Assembly (NCBI GenBank): GCA_046155505.1
Contig: JBJXFK010000344.1
Span: forward strand, 1-16,439
Length of the DNA: 16,439 bases
Source of the DNA: JBJXFK01 sp046155505
GTDB lineage: Bacteria; Planctomycetota; Phycisphaerae; UBA1845; Fen-1342
Reading direction: 5' to 3'
Program-made: the position numbers and the translations under genes
The notes under the pieces: model-generated
What the model was told of the DNA's origin: nothing
The model's database searches: none
The model's input: only the letters and a program-made list of their open reading frames with translations
Shown: piece by piece, positions 1-6,608 of the stretch
Numbering within the stretch: position 1 is the stretch's first letter
Layout: every line of letters starts with the position of its first letter

Positions 1-1201
1 CGGCGTGCCCGGGGCGAATGTGCGTTTCGATGACGCGCTCGCCGCCGCGCTCTTCGAGCTTGAATTCAAGCAGCGTTTTGCCGTCCGGCGATGCGCGGGC
101 GCCGAGGGTGGCCTGCGGCGCGTCGTAACGGATGGTCATGTCGGTCGTCTCGTAAACGATGCGCACGTCGCGCAGGATTGGCGGGCGACCGCCCTCGATC
201 GAGCCCATCGCCCCGGCCCGCACTTCGTAGCTGCCGCCCAGAGTGTCGGTCAGCCGCAAGGCGTTGCCGTCGCGCAGCGCGGCGGCCGCGTATTGATAGA
301 ACGCCAGATGTCCGAGCTTGGCGAGGTATCCGTCGATCTGTTTTTTCAGATCGGGAGCGAGCGAGGCGTCGCGTCGCCATTCGAGCAGACTGTTGAGGTT
401 GACCATCGACGGTTTGACGGGCATCGGCAGCGGCACTTTGGATGGGCCGATTTTCTGCTCGCCGAGCTTCATCGAGCGGCGGCCCATGTCGAACACCTCG
501 GCACCGGTGAGGTGGATGGTGACCTCGACCTCGGGCTGGCCGGTGTCAAACTCGCACAGCGCGCCGCGGGCCGAGGCGAATCTGCCGAGCGCGCCGGCGG
601 CGTCGACTTCCATGATGCGCGGATTGGTGATCCAAAAATAGCCGCGCGTGGGGCTGGGCGGCTCGAAGCCGCTTTCGGTCAGGGCTTTGTCGCTGACGGC
701 TTCGACGCTGTCGGCGGTGAGCAGGATCTGGCCTAGGCCGCCTTTCGCCTGGCGCATATAGCCTTTGCTGCTGAGCGCGCCGAAGGCGAGGTTTCGCAGA
801 TTGCTGCGGACATAGTATTCGACCTGCTGCGTCAGTTGGGGAATGATGTAATTGGCCGACAGTACGGAATAGAGCGTGACAAAGATTGAGAGCAAAATCA
901 CCGGCAGGAACAGTCGATGAATATTGATGCCCGCAGCGCGGCAAGCGGTCATTTCGTTGTCGGCGGCGAGACGGCCATAGAGGATCGTGCTGGCAAAGAG
1001 GGCCGAGATCGGCATGGTGATCGTCAGAACGATCGGCACGAACATGGGCAGCATGCGCAGAATGTCTGTGCTGGTGATGCCCTCGAAGCGGACGATGTTG
1101 TAAAGGCCGCCGCCGAGTGTGAACAGGACGGTGAGAGCAAGCAGCGTCAGCCCGAAGGTCTTGAGCAGCTCACGCAGGATGTAACTGTATAGAGTGACCA
1201 T
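1..1201 (-). CDS. LptF/LptG-family lipopolysaccharide export permease, C-terminus beyond the window
   Basis: My reading of the minus strand from ATG 1201 is open for 400 codons to the left edge with no stop. The N-terminus (V-T-L-Y-S-Y-I-L-R-E-L-L-K) leads into a first membrane helix at about residues 13-35. Two more follow at about 50-70 and 95-118, separated by G-R-L-A-A-D-N-E-M-T-A-C-R-A-A-G-I, the conserved cytoplasmic stretch of the YjgP/YjgQ (LptF/LptG) family. After residue 120 comes a long periplasmic part with beta-strand character, matching the jellyroll of that family; the closing helices would lie outside the window. Known role of the family: inner-membrane subunits that work with LptB to extract lipopolysaccharide and pass it to LptC. 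LptF and LptG cannot be told apart here, so no symbol is given. No good Shine-Dalgarno precedes ATG 1201; TTG 1204 is adjacent and also possible. Confidence 0.85.
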   Translation of the reverse strand, partial: MVTLYSYILRELLKTFGLTLLALTVLFTLGGGLYNIVRFEGITSTDILRMLPMFVPIVLTITMPISALFASTILYGRLAADNEMTACRAAGINIHRLFLPVILLSIFVTLYSVLSANYIIPQLTQQVEYYVRSNLRNLAFGALSSKGYMRQAKGGLGQILLTADSVEAVSDKALTESGFEPPSPTRGYFWITNPRIMEVDAAGALGRFASARGALCEFDTGQPEVEVTIHLTGAEVFDMGRRSMKLGEQKIGPSKVPLPMPVKPSMVNLNSLLEWRRDASLAPDLKKQIDGYLAKLGHLAFYQYAAAALRDGNALRLTDTLGGSYEVRAGAMGSIEGGRPPILRDVRIVYETTDMTIRYDAPQATLGARASPDGKTLLEFKLEERGGERVIETHIRPGHA

Positions 1202-1323
1202 CAATCGTCGGCCCGCGCCGCCCGCGCACGTCGCCGACCGCCGGCGCGCCCGCGTAGCCCGCGAGGTGGAGAGGGAATGTTATGCGTTTGAGGGGGCGAT
1301 CACAACGGCGCGACCGCGAGTGT

Positions 1324-1364
<41 letters not shown>

Positions 1365-1394
1365 TTCGGGAGGGGCCGTCCACATCGGGCGGTT

Positions 1395-1682
1395 TCATTC
1401 TGTCGGGCGGCGTGCGGCGAAGCGCACTTCGCACGATGGGGCGTCTTGAATGCCGAGAAACGCGTCCCACTCGCTGTGATTGGTGCAATCGACGCCGGCT
1501 TCGCGGGCGCGGCGTTGCAGGTAGGTTTGCAGCGTGATCAGCATGTCGTCTTCGTCGAGCGCATCAAATGCGTCGATGCCGCCCGTGTGCAGTTGGCGGA
1601 AGAGTGCGACGTACATTTTCTTGAGCTGGCTGAGCGAGGTGAGCAACTCGACCGAATCGGCATCGCGCTGTTTGAGCAGCAT
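1395..1682 (-). CDS. Hypothetical protein, 95 aa, acidic and helical
   Basis: I do not recognise this protein. ATG 1682 is preceded by GGAG (1694-1691) with 8 bases between, a well-placed ribosome binding site; TTG 1688 in the same frame sits too close to it. Residues 1-30 look helical (L-L-T-S-L-S-Q-L-K-K-M-Y), followed by an acidic stretch (F-D-A-L-D-E-D-D) and another helix rich in Arg and Gln. It has two cysteines near the C-terminus and no signal peptide or membrane segment, so it is probably cytoplasmic. It precedes the LptF/G gene on the same strand but is separated from it by 193 bases including the heptad array, so co-transcription is uncertain. The opposite frames have weaker starts. 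Confidence 0.6.
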   Translation of the reverse strand: MLLKQRDADSVELLTSLSQLKKMYVALFRQLHTGGIDAFDALDEDDMLITLQTYLQRRAREAGVDCTNHSEWDAFLGIQDAPSCEVRFAARRPTE

Positions 1683-1730
1683 GTTCAAATCTCCGGACTA
1701 CACGACCATTCACATCGTGCGACATTCGGT

Positions 1731-1793
1731 GGGGAGCATCGGCCTCCGGCCGGTGCGAATTCAATTCACACCGGCCGGAGGCCGATGCTCCCC
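1731..1793. repeat. Perfect inverted repeat, 25-base arms and 13-base loop
   Basis: The arm 1731-1755 (starts GGGGAGCATCGGCCTCC) is the exact reverse complement of 1769-1793; the loop 1756-1768 is CGAATTCAATTCA. It lies between two divergently transcribed genes (1682 minus, 1903 plus), so it is not placed as a terminator for either. Perfect arms of this length suggest a recently placed or actively maintained REP/MITE-like element, or a cruciform-forming site. Confidence 0.95.
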
Positions 1794-1868
1794 GTCGCAA
1801 TTTCGCGACCGGCCAATCAACTGATTCGCCTGATGATAGTCCGTGGACAGGTCGCCCGGCGCGCCGAT

Positions 1869-1877
1869 TGTGATAAT
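1869..1877 (+). promoter_or_regulatory. Possible extended -10 promoter of the dehydrogenase gene
   Basis: TGT-GATAAT matches the extended -10 form (TGn plus a 5/6 match to TATAAT) and would start transcription near 1884, about 19 bases before ATG 1903. No convincing -35 hexamer lies 17 bases upstream (TGGACA at 1844 is 22 bases away). Confidence 0.35.
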
Positions 1878-1902
1878 CGTCGGCGTGCGTCACACTTTCG
1901 GC

Positions 1903-2874
1903 ATGAAAGCGATCGTGTTTTCCAAAGCGCGGCCCGGCGAAGTGCGGGTCGAGGAGCGTCCGGTGCCGCAGCCGGCGGCGGGCGAGGTGCTGATTCGCGT
2001 ACATCTCGCGGGCATTTGCTCGACCGATCTGGAGATTGTTCGCGGCTACATGGGTTTTGAGGGTGTGCTGGGGCACGAATTTGTCGGCACCGTCGAGCGC
2101 GGGCCGGCGGAGTTGCTTGGCGAGCGCGTCGTGGCTGAGATCAACTGCGTGCTGCCTGATTCGCTCGCGCGGGATGAGCTTACGCGCAAGCACGCGGTGC
2201 CGCGGACCGTGCTGGGCATTTTCGGTCGTGACGGGGCGATGGCCGAGTTCGTCGCCGTCCCGGCCGAAAATTGTCACGTCGTACCTGAAAGTGTGAGCGA
2301 TCGCGAAGCCGTGTTTGCCGAGCCGGTGGCGGCGGCGATTCAGGTGGTGACGGATCATCCGGTCGAACGCGGCACGCATGCGATGGTGCTGGGAAGCGGG
2401 CGGCTTGGCATCTTGTGCGCGCAGGTGTTGGCCAACGCCGGCGCGTCGGTAACGGTTGTGGGGCGCAACGAGCGCACGCTTTCGAAGTGTGCTGCGCTGG
2501 GACTAAGAGTCTCCGCGAGCGGCGGCATCGCGGATGCGTCGCAGGACATGGTCGTCGAGTGCACCGGCTCGCCCGACGGATTGCGCGAGGCGATTCGATG
2601 CGTGAGGCCGCGTGGGACGATCGTGCTGAAGAGCACCTACTCGTCCGATCCGCCGCCGAGCTTTGATCTTTCGCCGATCGTGATTCATGAGATCACACTG
2701 GCGGGCAATCGCTGCGGGTCGATCGGGCAGGCGGTGCGGATGCTCGCGCAGCGGCGGATCGCGGTAGAGCCGTTGATCGATGCGGAATTCGCATTGGCCG
2801 ACGGTGTCGCGGCGTTTTCGGCAGCGGGGCGGGCGGGGGCGTTGAAAGTGTTGCTGCGCTGCGGCGATCCGTAA
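1903..2874 (+). CDS. Medium-chain (zinc-type) alcohol dehydrogenase-like protein, 323 aa
   Basis: This is a member of the medium-chain dehydrogenase/reductase superfamily, which oxidises alcohols or polyols with NAD(P); the substrate cannot be told. An N-terminal GroES-like domain carries the catalytic-zinc ligands C39 (G-I-C-S-T-D) and H58-E59 (L-G-H-E-F-V-G). The Rossmann fold begins at G-S-G-R-L-G (164-169). E140-P141-V142-A143 matches the usual E-P-L-A helix. The lobe that normally holds four cysteines for the structural zinc (about 82-100) has only C82 and is short, so the structural zinc is probably absent. The start M-K-A-I-V at 1903 is preferred over ATG 1843 because typical family members begin this way. 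No Shine-Dalgarno is evident. The gene stands alone, divergent from the 95-aa gene, with a hairpin 26 bases after its stop. Confidence 0.9.
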   Translation: MKAIVFSKARPGEVRVEERPVPQPAAGEVLIRVHLAGICSTDLEIVRGYMGFEGVLGHEFVGTVERGPAELLGERVVAEINCVLPDSLARDELTRKHAVPRTVLGIFGRDGAMAEFVAVPAENCHVVPESVSDREAVFAEPVAAAIQVVTDHPVERGTHAMVLGSGRLGILCAQVLANAGASVTVVGRNERTLSKCAALGLRVSASGGIADASQDMVVECTGSPDGLREAIRCVRPRGTIVLKSTYSSDPPPSFDLSPIVIHEITLAGNRCGSIGQAVRMLAQRRIAVEPLIDAEFALADGVAAFSAAGRAGALKVLLRCGDP

Positions 2875-2900
2875 TCGGCGACGACTGCGGAAACGACACC

Positions 2901-2923
2901 GCCGCGATGGTGAACATCGCGGC
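2901..2923 (+). terminator. Terminator-like hairpin between convergent genes
   Basis: GCCGCGATG (2901-2909), loop GTGAA, CATCGCGGC (2915-2923): a perfect 9-bp stem beginning 26 bases after the dehydrogenase stop and lying in a convergent space. No T-tract follows on the plus strand, so it is not a textbook intrinsic terminator. Confidence 0.5.
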
Positions 2924-2965
2924 GGGCCGTTGCTGATCAGAATGTACTGCGCGCCCGGAGAGGAA

Positions 2966-3056
2966 ACCCCTTCCTTACGGTCGGGGCTCGGTTTCGCGCT
3001 TGCTGCGCGAGCGGTCACTCGCTTGCGCGTCGCGTTCGGACTCGCTGGCGCTCGGC
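2966..3056. repeat. Intergenic repeat word plus GC-rich hairpins (candidate)
   Basis: Positions 2966-2991 read, on the minus strand, CCGAGCCCCGACCGTAAGG followed by AAGGGG, a word I recall as frequent in planctomycete intergenic DNA (memory, not searched). The next 60 bases are built of CGC/GCG words with short stems such as CGCGC-TTGCT-GCGCG at 2995-3009. It fills the space between two convergent genes, so it may also act in termination. Confidence 0.35.
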
Positions 3057-3057
3057 G

Positions 3058-3552
3058 TTACTTCTTTTCCGGCTTGGCTTCCGGCTTCTTTTCGTCCTTC
3101 TTGGCATCCTTGCAGCACGCACCGCCAGTGCCGCAACACTTGGCCTTGTCGCCGCCGCAGGTGCCGCAACACTTATCGCCGGTGCACGCCGCGCACTTAC
3201 CGCCGCAGCAGTTTTTGTCGGTCATGCGAATCATGGTGATGGTGTTGCCTTCGTGCGTGACCATGAGTTTGTCGCCGTCGACGGTCGCCGGGTATTCGCG
3301 ACAGCCGGTGGCGCTGCACAGCATGAGCTTGCCGTTCTGGAATTTGTAGCATCCCGTGACGGTCTCGCTCTTGTCGCCGTACTTGGCGGCGGCCATGTAG
3401 AAGCCGTCGCCGCCGAGTGTCATGGCGGCGATGGTGACCTTGCCGGGCTTCTGGTCGGGGGCCATGGTCCAGGTGCCGGCGACATTGGCGCAGCCGGTGA
3501 GTGTGAGCAGGGCACCGAGAGCGATCACGGTGCGAAGAGCAGATTTCAACAT
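3058..3552 (-). CDS. Lipoprotein with a cysteine-rich, lysine-ended tail (164 aa)
   Basis: ATG 3552 has a strong GGAGGA site 6-7 bases upstream and a lipoprotein signal: L-R-T, a hydrophobic stretch, then the lipobox L-T-G-C with C21 as the acylated residue. Residues 22-110 look like a small beta domain beginning A-G-T-W and ending in alternating strands (K-L-M-V-T-H-E-G-N-T-I-T-M-I), loosely like lipocalin or META-type folds; the family is not recognised. Residues 113-147 carry 11 cysteines (115, 116, 120, 123, 128, 129, 132, 139, 140, 146, 147) in C-C and C-x2/3-C spacing between Gly and Lys, resembling a metallothionein or small metal clamp, and the protein ends in a Lys/Glu/Pro tail. Metal binding at the membrane surface is an inference. 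A single-gene unit with its own likely promoter. Confidence 0.85.
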   Translation of the reverse strand: MLKSALRTVIALGALLTLTGCANVAGTWTMAPDQKPGKVTIAAMTLGGDGFYMAAAKYGDKSETVTGCYKFQNGKLMLCSATGCREYPATVDGDKLMVTHEGNTITMIRMTDKNCCGGKCAACTGDKCCGTCGGDKAKCCGTGGACCKDAKKDEKKPEAKPEKK

Positions 3553-3611
3553 GTCAGTTCCTCCAGATTTGAGTTGCGTCCGAACAGTCGGACAGACCAC
3601 GCTTGGAGGGA

Positions 3612-3640
3612 ATTCTGGCACGTTGCGCGCCGCGGGTCAA
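3612..3640 (-). promoter_or_regulatory. Candidate sigma70-type promoter for the cysteine-rich lipoprotein gene
   Basis: Read on the minus strand: TTGACC (3640-3635), 17-base spacer, CAGAAT (3617-3612). That is 5/6 and 4/6 matches to consensus at ideal spacing. It predicts a start near 3605 and a leader of about 53 bases before ATG 3552. Confidence 0.5.
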
Positions 3641-3677
3641 ACGGGCCACGGAGGGAGCGGCGGACGCGAAGACATTG

Positions 3678-3704
3678 CCACCGAGGTCACGGAGGTCATG
3701 GAGG
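3678..3704. repeat. Degenerate copy of the CACAGAGG octad element
   Basis: CCACCGAGG-TCACGGAGG-TCATGGAGG is a three-unit, mutated version of the CCACAGAGG-TCACAGAG word at 7991-8007. It lies just downstream of the stop at 3768 of the 70-aa minus-strand gene, between it and the lipoprotein promoter. Confidence 0.55.
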
Positions 3705-3767
3705 AATTGCGGAGAGGGTATTTGCGGAGCGTCGCAAGCTACGTGTGCGACTGAGATGTCGCTGTGA

Positions 3768-3980
3768 TCAGACGATCCACTGCGGCACAAAGACGCCGCC
3801 GAGGACGCAGACCAGCGCGATCCACGGGGCGTAGACGAGGAACGCGAACATCTTGCGGCTCTTGGTTTGGATGCGGTTGTACTCGTCCTGCGCTCGCAGC
3901 GCGGCTTCGAAATTCTCGACCTGCTTGCGCTGCTGGTCGCGGATTTCGGTGAGGACGTTTAGCAGGCGGTCAGCGGTCAT
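3768..3980 (-). CDS. Small membrane-anchored protein, 70 aa, second gene of a coupled pair
   Basis: The family is not recognised. The first 43 residues are charged and strongly helical (R-D-Q-Q-R-K-Q-V-E-N-F-E-A-A-L-R), suggesting a short coiled coil. One membrane helix follows at about 44-66 (M-F-A-F-L-V-Y-A-P-W-I-A-L-V), and the protein ends P-Q-W-I-V. ATG 3980 overlaps the stop of the upstream gene (ATGA at 3980-3977) and has AAGGAG 7 bases upstream inside that gene, so translation is probably coupled. The two products may act together at the membrane; this is inferred only from the overlap. Confidence 0.75.
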   Translation of the reverse strand: MTADRLLNVLTEIRDQQRKQVENFEAALRAQDEYNRIQTKSRKMFAFLVYAPWIALVCVLGGVFVPQWIV

Positions 3981-4549
3981 GCGTGGGCTCCTTCGTGCGG
4001 GGTGAGTGGCGAACGTGCGGTCGCGGCGTTCATGGGCTTCATGAATCCGCCGCATTCGGGGCAGCGCTGCGACGACTGCCCGCGCAGGTCGTAGCCGCAA
4101 TCGGCGCAGATCGGCACGCCGCGGCTGCGCAGCGTCTCGCGCAGGAATTTCCGCAATCGACTGCCGTAGAGCGGCACGCCGTGATAGATGCCGACGAGCA
4201 GCGAGAATGTGACGGCGTTGGCGAGGATGAGCACGAGCGTCGACGCGCTGCTCGACATGAGTTCGAAGTTTAGATAGGCCGTGGCGCACCACGCGAAGAT
4301 GGCGCAGCGCTGCTGCATGGCGCGGATCGGCGGGCTTTTCCACGCCTGGTTCAGCACTTCCTGCTGATCGAACACGTCGTCAAAACGGTCGAGCTCGGGA
4401 AAACGCGAGTTGGGCCTCGGCTTGAAGGCCTTGACCGATTCCTGCGACTCGGCCGCGATCGCTCCGTTGTAACGCTCGGCGAGTGCGCACGTTTGCTGAT
4501 AGAGATCGCCGATCTCCTGGACGAGTTGTGCGACGCGCGGATCGACCAT
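3977..4549 (-). CDS. Membrane protein with C-terminal zinc ribbon (CGYDLRG type), 190 aa
   Basis: The N-terminal 95 residues are mainly charged helix. One clear membrane segment lies at about 104-124 (S-T-L-V-L-I-L-A-N-A-V-T-F-S-L-L-V-G), with a weaker hydrophobic stretch at about 82-95. At 148-166 comes C-A-D-C-G-Y-D-L-R-G followed by C-P-E-C, a zinc ribbon with ligands C148, C151, C163 and C166. Proteins with this C-G-Y-D-L-R-G ribbon beside membrane helices are numerous in Planctomycetota; their function is unknown to me. The start at 4549 is chosen because upstream in-frame sequence lacks protein-like character; the ribosome site is weak (GAGCGAG) and the start could be further upstream. 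It is the first gene of the pair with the 70-aa gene. Confidence 0.7.
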   Translation of the reverse strand: MVDPRVAQLVQEIGDLYQQTCALAERYNGAIAAESQESVKAFKPRPNSRFPELDRFDDVFDQQEVLNQAWKSPPIRAMQQRCAIFAWCATAYLNFELMSSSASTLVLILANAVTFSLLVGIYHGVPLYGSRLRKFLRETLRSRGVPICADCGYDLRGQSSQRCPECGGFMKPMNAATARSPLTPHEGAHA

Positions 4550-4882
4550 GTGCGGGTACTCGCTCGATCGACAGTCGCCGGCGCGGCAGCGCGGCGGCAC
4601 GATTTGATCATTCCAATGCCCATCGCCGTCGGGCAAGCGGGTCGCACGGGCGTCCGAGAAGAACTGAAATTGCGTTGGATGATGATGAGATTTGTCGTAT
4701 CGCAACGTGAGACTTGCGGGTATGATCCCAACGGTTGATCTGCACACCAGGATGTTCGCTCGCCTAGGCCTGCCTGCACCCTCTTTTGCTCTTCACCTTC
4801 CCGGCCGGAAATTCGGCCGCTTTCACATGCGATCCTGAAAGCAAACTGCGGACCGCAAACGGACATGCAAGAGAGAGCATCG
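4550..4882. other. Divergent intergenic space, no gene seen
   Basis: This 333-base space separates the 190-aa minus-strand gene from the plus-strand RRM gene and should hold both promoters. A GGCCGGAAATTCGGCC palindrome lies at 4802-4817. I found no convincing -35/-10 pair in either direction, and the open frames crossing it have no protein-like composition. Confidence 0.5.
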
Positions 4883-5209
4883 ATGGCGAAGAAACTGTAT
4901 GTGGGAAACTTGGGCTATAACGTGACGAGTGCTGATCTTCAGCAAATGTTCATGGCGCACGGCACCGTGCAGAGCGCCCAGATCGTCGAAGACCGCGACG
5001 CCGGTCGCAGCAAGGGCTTCGGCTTTGTCGAGATGAGCACCGACGAGGAAGCCGCGAACGCGATCGCGGCCCTCAACGGGCAGTCGCACGGCGGCCGAGC
5101 GCTGACCGTGAACGAGGCCAAGCCGCGCGAGCCGCGGAGTGGTGGCGGCGGCGGCGGCTATCGCGGCGGCGGTGGTGGCGGTGGCGGCGGCGGTTACGGC
5201 CGACGCTAA
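4883..5209 (+). CDS. RRM-domain RNA-binding protein with glycine-rich tail, 108 aa
   Basis: A single RNA-recognition motif fills residues 3-80: RNP2 is L-Y-V-G-N-L (5-10) and RNP1 is K-G-F-G-F-V-E-M (44-51), with the RNA-stacking aromatics Y6, F46 and F48 kept and Met in place of the last aromatic. Residues 87-108 are almost pure glycine with Tyr and Arg (R-G-G-G..., G-Y-G-R-R), as in plant and cyanobacterial glycine-rich RNA-binding proteins. Bacterial members are often cold-induced and bind single-stranded RNA; cold induction here is not shown. The start at 4883 is preferred over ATG 4865 because a GAGAGAG stretch lies at a usable distance upstream only of the former. Confidence 0.93.
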   Translation: MAKKLYVGNLGYNVTSADLQQMFMAHGTVQSAQIVEDRDAGRSKGFGFVEMSTDEEAANAIAALNGQSHGGRALTVNEAKPREPRSGGGGGGYRGGGGGGGGGGYGRR

Positions 5210-5215
5210 GTGACG

Positions 5216-5450
5216 TTGGGTGGGCATTGCCCACCGTTCGTCGCTGCATACGATGACGTGAAATGGTGGGCGGTGCCCACCCTACGGTTCCGGGCGCTGC
5301 CCGGTTTTGTGGGGTAGGCATTGCCCACCGTTCGTTTGCAAACCGTCCGGTGGGCATTGCCCGCGGTTGGTTAGCGATCTGTAGGGTGGGCATTGCCCAC
5401 CATTCGTTGCTGCATTCGATGGCATGAAATGGCGGGCGGTGCCCACCCTA
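5216..5450. repeat. Cluster of GGTGGGC-type palindromes with two 69-bp units
   Basis: Two 69-bp units, 5216-5284 and 5382-5450, share the same plan: end T-(A/T)-GGGTGGGCATTGCCCACC, a centre TTCGT(C/T)GCTGCAT(A/T)CGATG, then AAATGG(T/C)GGGCGGTGCCCACCCTA. The ends are inverted copies (TAGGGTGGGCA / TGCCCACCCTA). Between them lie more diverged palindromes, for example CCGGGC-GCT-GCCCGG and GGTGGGCATTGCCCGC. The cluster fills the convergent space between the RRM gene and the DUF4097-like gene, where it could also help terminate transcription from both sides. A half unit recurs at 8646-8669. Confidence 0.92.
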
Positions 5451-5463
5451 CGATTGGATGCAT

Positions 5464-6405
5464 CTACCGACAATTCAGCGTCAGCGAGCCGTTCGACGAG
5501 CGCATCACGATGCGCCCGCTGCCGCCGCCGTTGATCGTCGCCTCCATTTCGCGTTTGCTCATGCGCGGCGAGGTGAGCGACATCTTGCCGAGGTCGGTGT
5601 TCAGCGAGCCGTTGGTCGTCGAGAGAGCCAGCGTGCCCTTGATCGTCTCGGGCAGCGTAGCCCGAATCGAGCCGTTGCTGGTTGTGAGCGAAATGGTCGC
5701 TTCCGGACCGGGGGCACCGGCGATTTCAATGCGACCGTTCGAGGTCGAGATATCGATCGAGCCGCCGAGACCGGTTGCTTCGACACTCCCGTTGGACGTG
5801 CGGGCGGTGAGATCGCCCTTCACGTCGCGCGCCAAGACCGCGCCATTGCTGGTCGATACGTTGGCCGAGCCGGTGGCTCGTTCGATCGAGATTCCGCCGT
5901 TGCTGGTCGAGGCACGGACGATGCCGTCGGTGTCGGTGATGGTGATGCGGCCGTTACTGGTATTGGCAAGCACGTCGTCTTTCATGCTCTTGCAGACGAT
6001 CGAGCCGTTGCGGGTGGACAGGTCGCCGCGGACCGATGCGGGCACCTCGACCAATATGCTTGCGCCGACGCTGCGGGTCTTGAGGTCGGCGGGCACGTCC
6101 AGTTCGATGACCAGCGTCGTCGGGTCGGACGAATCCGGCTCGGCGGTGATGACCAGCCGCGCGAGCATCGACTGGGCTTCTCCCATGGTGAGCGCGGATG
6201 CCTGCTTGGCACCGCGGATCACGACCTTCGGCCCGGTGCCCTTGACGAGTTCGAGGCGGCCATTGGTCGAGCGGAGCGCGACGCGGGCATAATCCTTCCA
6301 CTCCGTGTCCATGGCGAAATCCTCTCGCGCGGTGACAAGATTGCCACAGCCGGCGAGCAGGAGCAGCGAAAGCGACGCGATGAGCGAACGTGTGGAGCGA
6401 CGCAT
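5464..6405 (-). CDS. DUF4097-like lipoprotein with TSNG beta-repeat, 313 aa
   Basis: ATG 6405 has GGAG with 6 bases spacing and a lipoprotein signal ending L-L-L-L-A-G-C (C20 lipidated). The rest is a chain of about ten repeats of 18-22 residues, each centred on (S/T)-(S/T)-N-G followed by a strand of alternating hydrophobics: T-S-N-G-R-I-T-I, T-S-N-G-G-I-S-I, T-S-N-G-A-V-L-A, T-S-N-G-S-V-E-A, T-S-N-G-R-I-E-I, T-S-N-G-S-I-R-A, T-T-N-G-S-L-N-T, S-S-N-G-S-L-T-L and two diverged early ones (S-T-N-G-R-L-E-L, T-R-N-G-S-I-V-C). This pattern is that of the DUF4097 'putative adhesin' family, predicted as a right-handed beta-solenoid. Adhesion itself is not established. A single gene, divergent from the 458-aa membrane protein. 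Confidence 0.88.
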   Translation of the reverse strand: MRRSTRSLIASLSLLLLAGCGNLVTAREDFAMDTEWKDYARVALRSTNGRLELVKGTGPKVVIRGAKQASALTMGEAQSMLARLVITAEPDSSDPTTLVIELDVPADLKTRSVGASILVEVPASVRGDLSTRNGSIVCKSMKDDVLANTSNGRITITDTDGIVRASTSNGGISIERATGSANVSTSNGAVLARDVKGDLTARTSNGSVEATGLGGSIDISTSNGRIEIAGAPGPEATISLTTSNGSIRATLPETIKGTLALSTTNGSLNTDLGKMSLTSPRMSKREMEATINGGGSGRIVMRSSNGSLTLNCR

Positions 6406-6587
6406 GGGGGTCTCCGACGCAAGGGTGTCTACGTAGTTCGGACGCGACGAATCAGGATACTGACATGTGCGGACACCAAGCGGCACATGACGTTTGCATT
6501 CTACATGGCTGATTTGAATTCGCGACGCGTAGCGAAATATTGCGAAGCGCGCGATTCGCGAGGCCGTCGGGGCTAAGTCTCGAACTG

Positions 6588-6606
6588 GCGAATCGTTACG
6601 ATTCGC
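6588..6606 (+). promoter_or_regulatory. Perfect hairpin just before a start codon
   Basis: GCGAATCG (6588-6595), loop TTA, CGATTCGC (6599-6606) ends two bases before ATG 6609. In mRNA it would occupy the place of a ribosome binding site, and no separate Shine-Dalgarno is visible. It may control translation or mean that the true start is elsewhere. Confidence 0.5.
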
Positions 6607-6608
6607 GC

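Noticed and set aside
5..736. A 243-codon open frame on the plus strand at the left edge
   Set aside because: It lies opposite the LptF/G gene, whose minus-strand translation has clear family motifs; the plus frame is Arg/Ala/Gly-biased shadow sequence.
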